From JACSRF01 sp964504445 (GTDB taxonomy: Bacteria > Chloroflexota > Anaerolineae > Promineifilales > Promineifilaceae), in assembly GCA_964504445.1 (NCBI GenBank), contig CAZDEO010000015.1, positions 15,470-79,469 of the forward strand: a DNA stretch of 64,000 bases, given 5' to 3'. Both the position numbers and the translations under genes were made by a program. The first letter of the stretch is position 1, and each line of letters starts with the position of its first letter. A model generated the notes under the pieces. That model searched no databases, was not told the DNA's origin, and saw nothing but the letters and a program-made list of their open reading frames with translations. This document shows positions 1-8,173 of this stretch, one piece after another.

Positions 1-545
1 TCTGGGCTGTGGGGCTGGTCAATCAGAATCCGATTCTGACGGAAGGACCCATGATGCAGGCAAGTGATGGCAATATCGGTCGTTTTGCCTCCACTGGCGG
101 GTGGACGCTGGGCAGCTATCCGGCTACCGAGCTGTATGCCAGCACACCGCTGATCATCCTCACGCCTGAGCAGCAGGCGCGCCTGCAGGAAGTGGCGGCA
201 AACGTATACCGGCCTTGCTGCGACAACCACACGGCTTTCTCCGATTGCAATCACGGGATGGCGATGCTGGGTCTGCTGGAACTGCTGGCCAGCCGTGATG
301 CCTCTACGGAGGAAATGTTCGCGGCTGCCAAGGCTGTGAACGGCTTCTGGTTCCCGCAGCAGACATTGGAAACGGCCGTTTTTTTCAAAGCCTCCTTGAA
401 TATGGCGTATGACGACGTGGACCCGTGGATGGCGGTAGGCCCAGAGGTGTTTTCCGGCAGCGGTTTCCGACAAGTTCATCAGTGGCTGGCTGATAATGAT
501 CTGCTGGCTCAACCACAGGGCGGCGGCAACTCCTGCGGTGTTTAA
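1..545 (+). CDS. Cysteine-containing protein of unknown function, 5' end outside window
   Basis: The reading frame is open from the first base, so the true start lies upstream. About 180 residues are visible. No domain is recognised. The middle holds a cysteine cluster (RPCCDNHTAFSDCNHG) followed by helical sequence, and the protein ends in NSCGV, so at least four cysteines are available for metal or disulfide chemistry. It is followed after 18 bases by a PCYCGC lipoprotein in the same orientation, then by a DUF1573 lipoprotein, so it probably belongs to an envelope thiol/metal operon. It contains one copy of the AACGGCCGTT palindrome at 371-380. The function is unknown. Confidence 0.6.
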   Translation, partial: WAVGLVNQNPILTEGPMMQASDGNIGRFASTGGWTLGSYPATELYASTPLIILTPEQQARLQEVAANVYRPCCDNHTAFSDCNHGMAMLGLLELLASRDASTEEMFAAAKAVNGFWFPQQTLETAVFFKASLNMAYDDVDPWMAVGPEVFSGSGFRQVHQWLADNDLLAQPQGGGNSCGV

Positions 546-563
546 TGAAGGAAGCCTGACACG

Positions 564-1022
564 ATGAAGAAAAGATTGATTTCATTACTGCTTGTCGCCA
601 TGCTTTTGGCCGGGTTTGCCCTCACCGGGTGTGGAGGAACGGCCGTGAACCACAATCACCCCATGGCACCGATTGAAGAGATGCCGACGAATGTGCAGCG
701 CTCGGCGCGAAAAATTCATGAAGCGTATCAGTTTGCTGTCGCCAACCCGGAGGTCGCTGACGCCGTCCCCTGCTACTGCGGCTGTGCCGGCATGGGCCAT
801 ACCTCCAGCTACGATTGTTATGTTGCCGGTGTGGATGAAGATGACCTGATGCAGTTTGACGACCATGCTACATACTGCTCCATTTGCATTGACATCACTC
901 AGGACACGATGCGCCTGTTCGATGAAGGGAAAAGCCCAGCAGAAATCTTTACCCAAATCGAAGCAGATTATGCCCGCTTTGGGCCGCCTACTGTAAAACC
1001 TGAGACGGAAGGAACATCATGA
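564..1022 (+). CDS. PCYCGC-motif lipoprotein
   Basis: A 152-residue secreted lipoprotein. The N-terminus is a lipoprotein signal peptide (KKR, hydrophobic stretch, lipobox LTGC near residue 22). The diagnostic PCYCGCAGMGH motif is near residue 72, followed by a further cysteine (YDCYV) and a CSIC pair near residue 110. This matches the PCYCGC family (CYCXC family), several members of which are selenoproteins; here all motif positions are ordinary cysteines. It acts outside the membrane, probably in metal or thiol handling, which is inference from the motif. Its stop overlaps the next start (ATGA), so the two genes are translationally coupled. Confidence 0.85.
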   Translation: MKKRLISLLLVAMLLAGFALTGCGGTAVNHNHPMAPIEEMPTNVQRSARKIHEAYQFAVANPEVADAVPCYCGCAGMGHTSSYDCYVAGVDEDDLMQFDDHATYCSICIDITQDTMRLFDEGKSPAEIFTQIEADYARFGPPTVKPETEGTS

Positions 1023-1426
1023 GAAAAAGGATACTGTTAATTGCGGCAGGTTTGTTGATGAGCGTTTTGTTAAGCGCCTGTAGTGGCCAACCGCAGATTG
1101 TGATCAGCGAAACGGCTATACAACTGGGGGATGTGGTGAATGGTGAGATTATCGAACGCGACTTGCGGGTGGAAAATACCGGTGAGGCGGCTTTAATGAT
1201 TGACGCCGTGACGACGTCATGTGGTTGCACCCAGGCCAGTGTCGAGCCAACCACGATTCCGCCGGGTGGTAGCGGCACACTGCACATTGAATTTGATTCC
1301 GGCGCTCACGGACCAGAGCTGACGGGAGAACTGATTCGCCAGGTGTTTGTGGCTTCCAATGACCCACAGCAGCCGGAACTTGTGGTGGAACTGGCGGCCA
1401 CTATCCTGCCACCCGCAGCGCCGTAA
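1019..1426 (+). CDS. DUF1573 family lipoprotein
   Basis: A 135-residue lipoprotein with lipobox LLSAC near residue 21. The mature part is one Ig-like beta domain of the DUF1573 type: a GDVVNGE start, V-NTGEAAL strand, then the family hallmark TTSCGCT near residue 66 and the IPPGGSGTLHI strand. The CGC cysteines are the only ones in the mature protein. DUF1573 proteins are extracytoplasmic with no settled role. The start overlaps the previous stop by four bases. A strong hairpin with a T-run follows the stop. Confidence 0.85.
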   Translation: MRKRILLIAAGLLMSVLLSACSGQPQIVISETAIQLGDVVNGEIIERDLRVENTGEAALMIDAVTTSCGCTQASVEPTTIPPGGSGTLHIEFDSGAHGPELTGELIRQVFVASNDPQQPELVVELAATILPPAAP

Positions 1427-1469
1427 GCCATTTGGCGCTCCTGTTATACGCCGAATGGCGGAGTTTTTT
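1427..1469 (+). terminator. Rho-independent terminator after DUF1573 gene
   Basis: An 11-bp stem (GCCATTTGGCG paired with CGCCGAATGGC, one G-U) with an 11-base loop is followed four bases later by six T. It ends the operon that starts before the window. The stem is built from the same GCCATTTGGC core seen in other intergenic repeats of the window. Confidence 0.8.
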
Positions 1470-1543
1470 GCCAGCGTTTCTCAATTAAAATGATGGGTAC
1501 GCTTGGATAGCGAATTCCCTCTCATTTTAGGAGAAGAAAGCTT

Positions 1544-1990
1544 GTGAAAAGAATAATTGTGGTTGTTTTTCTATTGGCGGCGGCTGGCGTATTGGCGGCT
1601 TGTAGTTCGGCTGAAACGGACACTGTTCTCATGACAGAATTCACGTTAACAGCTACGGATATTGCCTATGATGTGAATCGTTTGGAGGCGGTAGCTGGGC
1701 AACCTGTGCGAATAACGATGCGTAACGAAGGCGCACTGGAGCACGATTTCAGCATTATGGAGATGCCGCATATGGGCGAAGTGATGGCTGAAGAGGCGGA
1801 AGGCGGCATGGCTGGCCATGATATGGGCGATATGGACATGGAGCCGGAAGTTCACATAGCCCCGCCAATGGGTGAGAGCCTGAACGTTGAATTTACGCCA
1901 TCTACACCCGGCGAATATGAATTCTTTTGTACGGTGGCTGGGCACAAAGAGGCAGGCATGGTAGGTACGCTGATTGTGACAGCGCCCTGA
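1544..1990 (+). CDS. Cupredoxin-domain lipoprotein
   Basis: A 148-residue lipoprotein with GTG start, preceded by an AGGAGA ribosome site 8 bases upstream. The lipobox is LAAC near residue 20. The rest is one cupredoxin fold: the first His ligand is in LEHDFS near residue 67 and the C-terminal copper loop FFCTVAGHKEAGM supplies Cys, His and Met. A Met/His-rich insert (GHDMGDMDM) lies between them, which could bind extra copper. A role in copper binding or electron transfer outside the membrane is well supported by the ligands; the partner is unknown. It is a single gene, with a hairpin after it. Confidence 0.9.
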   Translation: MKRIIVVVFLLAAAGVLAACSSAETDTVLMTEFTLTATDIAYDVNRLEAVAGQPVRITMRNEGALEHDFSIMEMPHMGEVMAEEAEGGMAGHDMGDMDMEPEVHIAPPMGESLNVEFTPSTPGEYEFFCTVAGHKEAGMVGTLIVTAP

Positions 1991-2028
1991 AAACCATAGC
2001 TGTGTTTGGTAGATAAATTAAGCAGAAG

Positions 2029-2051
2029 AGACGGCCGTTAACCGGCCGTCT
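2029..2051. terminator. Hairpin between convergent genes
   Basis: A perfect 9-bp stem AGACGGCCG / CGGCCGTCT with a 5-base loop lies between the cupredoxin gene and the convergent gene, overlapping the last codons of the latter. It is made of two ACGGCCGT-type half sites. No long T-run is present, so termination is likely but not certain. Confidence 0.5.
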
Positions 2052-2388
2052 TGCTGTTTCTCTGCGCAGCAGCCAGTACGGATTCAATCCGCAGGCTTAG
2101 CTCTGGGGATACCGCGGTATCGGCGTTGTCAACGAGGGAGAACCAAGTGCGACCGCTATGGCTTTGAGCCACCAGCGTTGCCGGCAGCGCTCCGGCTCCA
2201 TACACCAGGAAGACCTCCAAATTGCAATCGCAAGAATGGATGTGACGGGTACAGGTGCAGGCTGTACCTGCGCGTGCTGACTGCAAACTAAATGTTGGGG
2301 AAACCCGTAGACCTGCTTTCTGTAACAGCTCGGTTACCCGCTGAGTGATGAAGTGACCAGGCTTATCTACAGTCAACAATTGTGTCAT
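2038..2388 (-). CDS. Conserved hypothetical protein with CxC/CDC cysteines
   Basis: A 116-residue soluble protein with no signal peptide. A GGAGG ribosome site lies about 10 bases before the ATG. The centre holds four cysteines in ACTCTRHIHSCDCN, which looks like a small metal or Fe-S site, between a helical N-terminus (HFITQRVTELLQKAG) and a beta-rich part. No family is recognised. It is divergent from the TlpA gene, sharing a 183-base intergenic region. Confidence 0.6.
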   Translation of the reverse strand: MTQLLTVDKPGHFITQRVTELLQKAGLRVSPTFSLQSARAGTACTCTRHIHSCDCNLEVFLVYGAGALPATLVAQSHSGRTWFSLVDNADTAVSPELSLRIESVLAAAQRNSKTAG

Positions 2389-2474
2389 TGCCAGAAACCT
2401 CCAAACCAGTTGCGCTTTGTATAACTGTACCCAAAGGCGAAGCCGTAAAAAAGCGCCGAACGCCGCACGCTTGC

Positions 2475-2492
2475 ATAGGCCATATGGCTTAT
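2475..2492. repeat. Intergenic palindrome, GCCATATGGC variant
   Basis: ATAGGCCATATGGCTTAT sits in the divergent region between the 2388 and 2572 starts. It resembles the CGCCATTTGGCCTAT element found at 21299, 24149 and 28976. It may be an operator. Confidence 0.45.
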
Positions 2493-2571
2493 CAACCGCT
2501 GTGTGAATTGCCTATAACGGCACGGGTGCATCCTGGGTAGAATCGGAACATGATGCTCATTTGTGTGAATT

Positions 2572-3267
2572 ATGTACTGGCCTGATTACAGTCCGCGCAA
2601 AAAGAAACCATCCCCCTGGCGTGGAATTGGGGTGGTGATGGTGCTGTTTTTCAGCCTGTTGATGGCCGGGGAATTAAACGGATGGTGGCAGCTGACGTCC
2701 ACTTCGACGCAACAGGCTGCCATGGCAACAAGGGTATTGGATGAACACGGCTCTCCAGTTATTGTTTTGGAAACGGCCGTCCCGGTAGGACCAACGCGCA
2801 CGCCACTGCCGGTTGTTGCTACTGCAACAACCGCGCCGGCTTTTCAACTGCCGGATCTGTTTGATGATGAACGGACTCTTGCGCTGTCAGGCTACGTGGG
2901 TCAGCCCGTGATCCTCAACTTCTGGGCTAGTTGGTGTGTGCCTTGCCGGGATGAAATGCCGGCCCTGGAACGTGCCTACCAACAGTATCAGGATCAGGGT
3001 CTGGTCGTGCTGGGCATAAACCAGCTTTATATCGATGACCTGGAGGCCGCACAGGCATTTGTGCGGGAACTTCAGCTTACTTTTGCCAACGCGGCTGACG
3101 AAACCGGCCAGGTGTCGGAACGACGGTACCAGGTCGTGGGTTTGCCAACCAGTGTGTTCATCACGCCGAATGGCGAGATTGCCCATGTGCAGATTGGGCA
3201 GATGACGGATACACAAATTGACAATTACAGTCAGCGGCTGGTGACTGGAAGAGATATTACACCATAA
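2572..3267 (+). CDS. TlpA/ResA-like membrane-anchored thioredoxin
   Basis: A 231-residue protein with one N-terminal transmembrane helix (about residues 18-35) and a periplasm-side thioredoxin fold of the TlpA/ResA/AhpC-TSA type. The active site is NFWASWCVPCRDE near residue 121, and the cis-Pro loop is GLPTSVF. Such proteins reduce disulfides in cytochrome c maturation or in metallochaperones. It is followed 10 bases later by a double-DsbA protein, then an L,D-transpeptidase and a DUF3105 protein, all in one direction. The linker contains a threonine/proline-rich stretch typical of exported proteins. Confidence 0.9.
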   Translation: MYWPDYSPRKKKPSPWRGIGVVMVLFFSLLMAGELNGWWQLTSTSTQQAAMATRVLDEHGSPVIVLETAVPVGPTRTPLPVVATATTAPAFQLPDLFDDERTLALSGYVGQPVILNFWASWCVPCRDEMPALERAYQQYQDQGLVVLGINQLYIDDLEAAQAFVRELQLTFANAADETGQVSERRYQVVGLPTSVFITPNGEIAHVQIGQMTDTQIDNYSQRLVTGRDITP

Positions 3268-3277
3268 AGGGATGTGA

Positions 3278-4783
3278 ATGGATCAAGCAAATATCAATGA
3301 ACCAGAGGCAAGTAAAACAGATAGTTCACCGGCGGTCACCGCCGCAGCGCCTGCAGAGTCTACTGATACTGACAACAGACAGCCTAAACGGTCACCGGTG
3401 CTCCCGGCGCTTTTTTGGCTGCTTATTGGCGGGTTGATTGGGTTTCTAATAGGTCGCCAATCTGTGGCAGCGCCAGTCGTGGAAACGGCCGTCAGTGCGC
3501 CGACTGCCATGGCGGTAGATACAGTCCCCGAATCGCTTTTGGACGCTGCAGATTTACCCGGTAGCGAAGCGGCATCCGCTGCCGGCAGCGTGCAGGCAGG
3601 GCCGACACCAGCCAGTATTGCTCCGGAAACGTTGCGCACCCTGGGTGATCCCAACGCGCCGGTCACCATCGTGGAATACTCAGATTATCAATGTCCTTTC
3701 TGCCTGCGTCACTTTCAGCAAACCATGCCCCAGCTCAAGGCAGAATACATTGATACCGGTCGCGTTTATTACGTGTTTAAGGATTTTCCAATTACCAGCC
3801 TGCATCCGGTTGCCCCGCGCATCCATGAAGCCGCACGCTGCGCCGGGGAAATCGGCGGTAGTGACGCCTATTGGCAGGCGCATGACAGCTTTTTCACAAA
3901 CAATCAGCAGCTGTCGGGTATCCAGCAGCCCGACCTGGATGACCTGCTGGTTGCGTTTCTGGGCGAGGTTGAGCTGGATGAAGCCACGGTTCGCGAGTGT
4001 TTGGAAAGCGGCCGTTATACTGAAGCTGTCAATGCTGATCTGGCAGAGGGTCGGCAACTGGGAATTACGGGCACCCCTGCTTTTTTTGTCAACGGGTATC
4101 CCGTTCCCGGGGCACAGCCTTATGCAGTCTTCCAGCAAGTTATCGCCCTCGCTGAAGAAGGTCGTCTGGCAGAAGCTTACCAGACACAGCCGGCCGCCAA
4201 TGATGGCCCGGCTCCCGCAGAACATCCCGTGACAGTGCCGCTCAGTGGCGATGAACCAGCCAAAGGGGCTGCTGATGCGCCGATTATCATTGTGGAATAT
4301 TCAGATTTCCAGTGCCCTTTCTGTCAGCGCCATTTTCAGCAGACATTGCCGCAGTTGCAATCTTATATAGAAGCCGGGCAGGTTCGCTACATATTCAAAG
4401 ATTTCCCGATCCTCAATATTCATCCGGAAGCGCAAAAAGCGCATGAGAGCGCCCGATGCGCGTTTGAACTGGGTGGAGATGATGGCTTCTGGGCTATGCA
4501 TGACCTGCTTTTCGCCAATCAGGACGAATGGGCCGGCAGCGGTAATCACGTAGAGATATTTAAAGCGTTCGCCGTTGATTTGGAACTCCCCCAGAGCGAC
4601 TTTGATGACTGTCTGGACAGCGATCGCTATGCCGCAGTCGTCAGCGCTCAGGTCGATGAAGGCGTGCAGCTGGGTATCCGGGGGACCCCCTCGTTCTTCA
4701 TCAACGGTCGACCGTTGGTTGGCGCGCAGCCCTTTTCAACATTCCAACAGATAATCGACACCTTGCTGCTGGACCAGAATTAG
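3278..4783 (+). CDS. Tandem DsbA-like thiol oxidoreductase
   Basis: A 501-residue protein with a disordered N-terminus, one membrane helix (about 44-62) and two successive DsbA-type thioredoxin domains (Thioredoxin_4 family). The active sites are YSDYQCPFC near residue 138 and YSDFQCPFC near residue 346; each domain ends with its own cis-Pro loop (GTPAFFVNG, GTPSFFING). The two halves are clearly similar and arose by internal duplication. The expected role is disulfide formation or isomerisation outside the membrane. It follows the TlpA-like gene closely and precedes an L,D-transpeptidase. Confidence 0.92.
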   Translation: MDQANINEPEASKTDSSPAVTAAAPAESTDTDNRQPKRSPVLPALFWLLIGGLIGFLIGRQSVAAPVVETAVSAPTAMAVDTVPESLLDAADLPGSEAASAAGSVQAGPTPASIAPETLRTLGDPNAPVTIVEYSDYQCPFCLRHFQQTMPQLKAEYIDTGRVYYVFKDFPITSLHPVAPRIHEAARCAGEIGGSDAYWQAHDSFFTNNQQLSGIQQPDLDDLLVAFLGEVELDEATVRECLESGRYTEAVNADLAEGRQLGITGTPAFFVNGYPVPGAQPYAVFQQVIALAEEGRLAEAYQTQPAANDGPAPAEHPVTVPLSGDEPAKGAADAPIIIVEYSDFQCPFCQRHFQQTLPQLQSYIEAGQVRYIFKDFPILNIHPEAQKAHESARCAFELGGDDGFWAMHDLLFANQDEWAGSGNHVEIFKAFAVDLELPQSDFDDCLDSDRYAAVVSAQVDEGVQLGIRGTPSFFINGRPLVGAQPFSTFQQIIDTLLLDQN

Positions 4784-4803
4784 CAGACCCGGAGAGAGTC
4801 GTT

Positions 4804-5871
4804 ATGCATCAATACCTACGCTTTTTGCTCCTGGTAAGCATACTTTTCGGATTTGCGGCGGCGGCTTCCCCAGCCGTGGCGGCATCCTGCTTCTGGTTGG
4901 ACGCTGTAGATGGTTACGTGTGCAGAGAAGATACTGAACCTGTGGAACTGGAACAGTTTGGTACGCCGGAGCCGCCTGCGGATACGCTGTTTGGCCGCCG
5001 CTGGTACGGCCGTTTAGCCGACAATGCCAATGTCTACAGCCAACCAAGCCGAGTCTCGGCTGTGGTTCGCAATGTCGGCGACGGATACCTCTTTGCCACC
5101 GTCAATCGCTGGTTTGATAACGACGCCGGAGAAACATGGTACGAAATCAACTCTGGCGAGTACGTTCAGGAAGGCGACATTCAGTTGGTAGAGCCTTCCG
5201 ATTTTCAGGGAGTAGAAATCACCCGGCAGCCGGAACGGCCGTTTGGCTGGGTCGTGCAGGATGTTGTTCCCAGTCGTGAGCCGGACGGAGAGCCGGAAGA
5301 GAACTTTGCCGAGCTGGCCCGCTTCACGTTTGTCGAGATTTACGACGCTGTTGTAGGGGAAGATGATTGGCTTTGGTACGACATCGGTGACGGTCGCTGG
5401 GTGCGCCAGACATATTTCAGTATTGTGGATGTCGACTCGCGGCCGGAAAGGGTTGGCGAAGAAGAATTCTGGACCGAAGTCGATTTGTACGAACAAACTT
5501 TTGCCGCCTATGAAGGCGATCGTATGGTCTACGCCACCTTGATATCTTCCGGCCTCAACCGTTGGCCCACACGGGAAGGATTGTTTCAGGTCTGGGATCG
5601 CTGGCGCGAATATAAGATGTCCGGCGCTGAAGGCCAGATAGATTATTATTTTCTGGAAGATATACCCTACATCATGTATTTTGATGAACTCATGGGCATT
5701 GCCCTGCACGGTACCTACTGGCATGACCGATTTGGCTACAAGCATAGTCACGGCTGTGTCAACATGCCCATTAAAGATGCCGAATGGACGTTTAACTGGT
5801 CGGCTGAAGGGCCCAATGAGTTGTGGGTATGGGTACATACGTCCAACCCAATTAGCCATTTATCTGAATGA
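4804..5871 (+). CDS. L,D-transpeptidase (YkuD family)
   Basis: A 355-residue secreted protein with a signal peptide (cleavage near AVAAS), an SH3-like central region, and a C-terminal YkuD catalytic domain. The catalytic motif is H-x-x-x-x-H followed by SHGCVNM near residue 316, with the nucleophile Cys. YkuD enzymes make 3-3 peptidoglycan crosslinks or attach proteins to peptidoglycan. A GGAGAG ribosome site precedes the ATG. Its stop overlaps the next possible start by four bases (ATGA). Confidence 0.92.
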   Translation: MHQYLRFLLLVSILFGFAAAASPAVAASCFWLDAVDGYVCREDTEPVELEQFGTPEPPADTLFGRRWYGRLADNANVYSQPSRVSAVVRNVGDGYLFATVNRWFDNDAGETWYEINSGEYVQEGDIQLVEPSDFQGVEITRQPERPFGWVVQDVVPSREPDGEPEENFAELARFTFVEIYDAVVGEDDWLWYDIGDGRWVRQTYFSIVDVDSRPERVGEEEFWTEVDLYEQTFAAYEGDRMVYATLISSGLNRWPTREGLFQVWDRWREYKMSGAEGQIDYYFLEDIPYIMYFDELMGIALHGTYWHDRFGYKHSHGCVNMPIKDAEWTFNWSAEGPNELWVWVHTSNPISHLSE

Positions 5872-6485
5872 CAGGGAGTAAATACGCAATTATGTCATCC
5901 GAATCAAAACCAAAAGTTAGCCGGAAAGAAAAAAGACGCCAGGAGGTGGCCCGTCAAAAGCGGAAACGACTATTGACGCTTGGGCTGCCGGCGAGTCTTA
6001 TTATCCTGGTCTTTGCCGGGCTGCTACTATATCGTATTTTTGAGCCGGATTTGCCGGGTATGGTAGCCTTTGGCACACAGCCGCGCACGCATGATCCGGA
6101 GGCTGAATTTGTCCAAACCGGCTTACCGCCTACCGGTGGTTCCCACAATCCCAACTGGCAAAACTGCGGCATCTACGATACGCCGATAGATGATGGGCTG
6201 GCCGTACACTCACTGGAGCACGGCGCTGTCTGGCTGACCTATCATCCTGATCTGGAGCCTGAAAAAATTGCAGACCTGCGCGACCTAGTGGCGGGCCAGA
6301 GCTATACGCTGATGAGCCCTTATCCGGATTTGGCGGCCGAAGTGGTCATGTCTGCCTGGAGCCGCCAGCTGGTCATCGAATCATTTCCGGATGAGCGGGT
6401 TGCCGATTTTATTGCCCGATATCGTGAACAAGGTCCGGAACCGGGAGCGCCTTGTACAGATGGCATTGGTGTTCCCATTCAATAA
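5868..6485 (+). CDS. DUF3105 family membrane protein
   Basis: A 205-residue protein with a basic N-terminus (KEKRRQEVARQKRKR), one membrane helix and an outside DUF3105 domain, recognisable from GGSHNPNWQNCG, HSLEHGAVWLTY and the closing acidic/aromatic region. Its function is unknown. The given start overlaps the transpeptidase stop (ATGA); an internal ATG at 5892 has AGGGAG 13 bases upstream and is an alternative. Confidence 0.85.
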   Translation: MTGSKYAIMSSESKPKVSRKEKRRQEVARQKRKRLLTLGLPASLIILVFAGLLLYRIFEPDLPGMVAFGTQPRTHDPEAEFVQTGLPPTGGSHNPNWQNCGIYDTPIDDGLAVHSLEHGAVWLTYHPDLEPEKIADLRDLVAGQSYTLMSPYPDLAAEVVMSAWSRQLVIESFPDERVADFIARYREQGPEPGAPCTDGIGVPIQ

Positions 6486-6548
6486 CGAAAGGGGTTAGGA
6501 TCCTCGTTATATGCTTCCAGCCAATGGTCAACGAAAAGGGAAAAATCA

Positions 6549-7138
6549 TGCAAGATAATAAGCGGCAGTTAACACCTGATACCACTCTGTACCCGGTACC
6601 GGTGGTGCTGATAACCTGTGGGGTAGATGATGGTGCCAATATCTTCAGCCTGAATCGGATTGCCAGTTGTAACGCTGAACCGCCGATGATCAGCATCTCG
6701 GTACGGCCGTTGCGCGCCAGCCACACCCTGATTGACCAACTGGGTGAATTCGTGGTCAATATTCCCTGGCCGGATATGGAACTGCTCAGTGATTTTGTCG
6801 GCACAACCACCAGCCGCCATACCGACAAATGGCAGGAAACCGGACTAACACGCCGGCCAGCCAGCCTTGTACAACCACCGCTACTGGCAGAATGTCCGGT
6901 TAACCTGGAATGCCAGGTGCGGCATACGCTGCGTCTGCCCTCACATAGCATGTTTATTGCTGAAGTCGTGGCGCTTCATGCAGCTGAATCAGTTCTAAAC
7001 AAACGTGAGGAGATCGATTTTACATTAACTGAAGGGGGAATCTTTTATCGATCTGCCGCAGTCAGGGAAAGGCCGATTGATAAATTTCGGCCTGAGGCAT
7101 TATTGGAAAAAGTCCGTCAATGGAGGCACCGTTATTAA
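6549..7138 (+). CDS. Flavin reductase-like (FMN-binding split barrel) protein
   Basis: A protein of about 196 residues, cytoplasmic, matching the flavin reductase-like domain (DIM6/NTAB type): PVPVVLITCG, NRIASCNAEPPMISISV, HTLIDQLGEFVVNIP and the late H-F-A-V-like strand FIAEVVALHA. Members bind FMN and reduce it or act as small flavoenzymes. The frame is open further upstream to 6452, but the ATG at 6549 has an AAGGG site eight bases before it and gives a normal-length protein. The gene end overlaps or abuts the esterase gene. Confidence 0.85.
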
Positions 7139-8030
7139 CCGTCGTATTGTTGCCTTCCTGATCACCGCTACTGCTATCTGCGTCGGCTTTGTTGTTTGGC
7201 AGATGCTGTTGATACGAGGTTTCGTGCCTCAATCATTTGTTGAAGACAAGTTGCTCACCTGGGGTATTCAGACAGACATCGATAACGCTTTATCCGTGCG
7301 GGACTTCACGAATGTGGAGAAACATTCCTTTTTTAGTTCCTCTCTAAACCAAAAGGTGCCTTTTACCATCTATTTGCCTCCCGGTTATGAAACGGAGAAT
7401 GGTCAACGGTATCCCGTACTTTATTTCCTGCATGGCTCCCAGGGTGACGAATGGCTTTACTGGAACGCGATAAGCAGCACCGTGGAAGAATCAGGGAGTG
7501 ACGCCGGTGCTTGGTTAAATCAATTGATAATACAACAGATAATCTCTCCCATGATTATTGTTGCTCCTGATGATATGGGTACTTTCTGGATTGATTTGGG
7601 GGAAGTGATGGTGACTGAAGAGCTGATCTCCTATATTGACTCGAATTGGCGAACCCTCCCGGATTCCCGAGGGCGGGCCATAGAGGGTTTCTCTATGGGG
7701 GCTGATGGTGCCGCGCGATTCACGGCGCTTAACCCTGATTTGTTTTGTTCCGTTGTCGTCATGGCTGGAAACCATATTGATGAACTGCTGCTTGTGTGGA
7801 ATAGCAATCGAGATCAGATCTTAGCCAACAGATTGAGATTACGGCTTGTAGTGGGTGAGGATGATATAGATTCTGCGACTGACATGAAAAGGTTTCATAC
7901 TGAATTGAATACAGCCGGCATACAAAGCGATCTGAAAGTGATACCAGGCGTTAGTCATAATTTAGGGGCTGTGTACGATCAAGACGGAATAAAAAATTTG
8001 CAATTTCACACCAGCTGTTTTAGCGAATGA
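7077..8030 (+). CDS. Alpha/beta hydrolase, esterase D/PHB-depolymerase-like
   Basis: A protein of up to 317 residues with an N-terminal membrane helix or uncleaved signal and a putative-esterase (PF00756-type) domain. The oxyanion region is YFLHGSQGD, the nucleophile elbow is GFSMGADG (Ser), and a late His is in PGVSHNLG. It lies outside the membrane. The start is uncertain: the only ATG (7077) overlaps the previous gene by 62 bases, whereas a GGAGG at 7122-7126 sits ideally before an ATT at 7134 that overlaps the previous stop. This gene has no ACGGCCGT copy, unlike its neighbours. Confidence 0.8.
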   Translation: MINFGLRHYWKKSVNGGTVINRRIVAFLITATAICVGFVVWQMLLIRGFVPQSFVEDKLLTWGIQTDIDNALSVRDFTNVEKHSFFSSSLNQKVPFTIYLPPGYETENGQRYPVLYFLHGSQGDEWLYWNAISSTVEESGSDAGAWLNQLIIQQIISPMIIVAPDDMGTFWIDLGEVMVTEELISYIDSNWRTLPDSRGRAIEGFSMGADGAARFTALNPDLFCSVVVMAGNHIDELLLVWNSNRDQILANRLRLRLVVGEDDIDSATDMKRFHTELNTAGIQSDLKVIPGVSHNLGAVYDQDGIKNLQFHTSCFSE

Positions 8031-8173
8031 GGCGTTTGTATTTGGCTCTTCTGTAAGGTGCATCCTGGTAACAAGACATCTTTGATGTCGTACCAAATGG
8101 AAACTCAAATGCTTCCTGGAAACAGTTCTTTGCGCTGGAAGGATTCCTTATATTGCGCATAAATGGGGTTAAT

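Noticed and set aside
5014..5859. Long minus-strand frame opposite the L,D-transpeptidase
   Set aside because: It is antisense to a gene with a complete YkuD motif and signal peptide; it has no recognisable domain.
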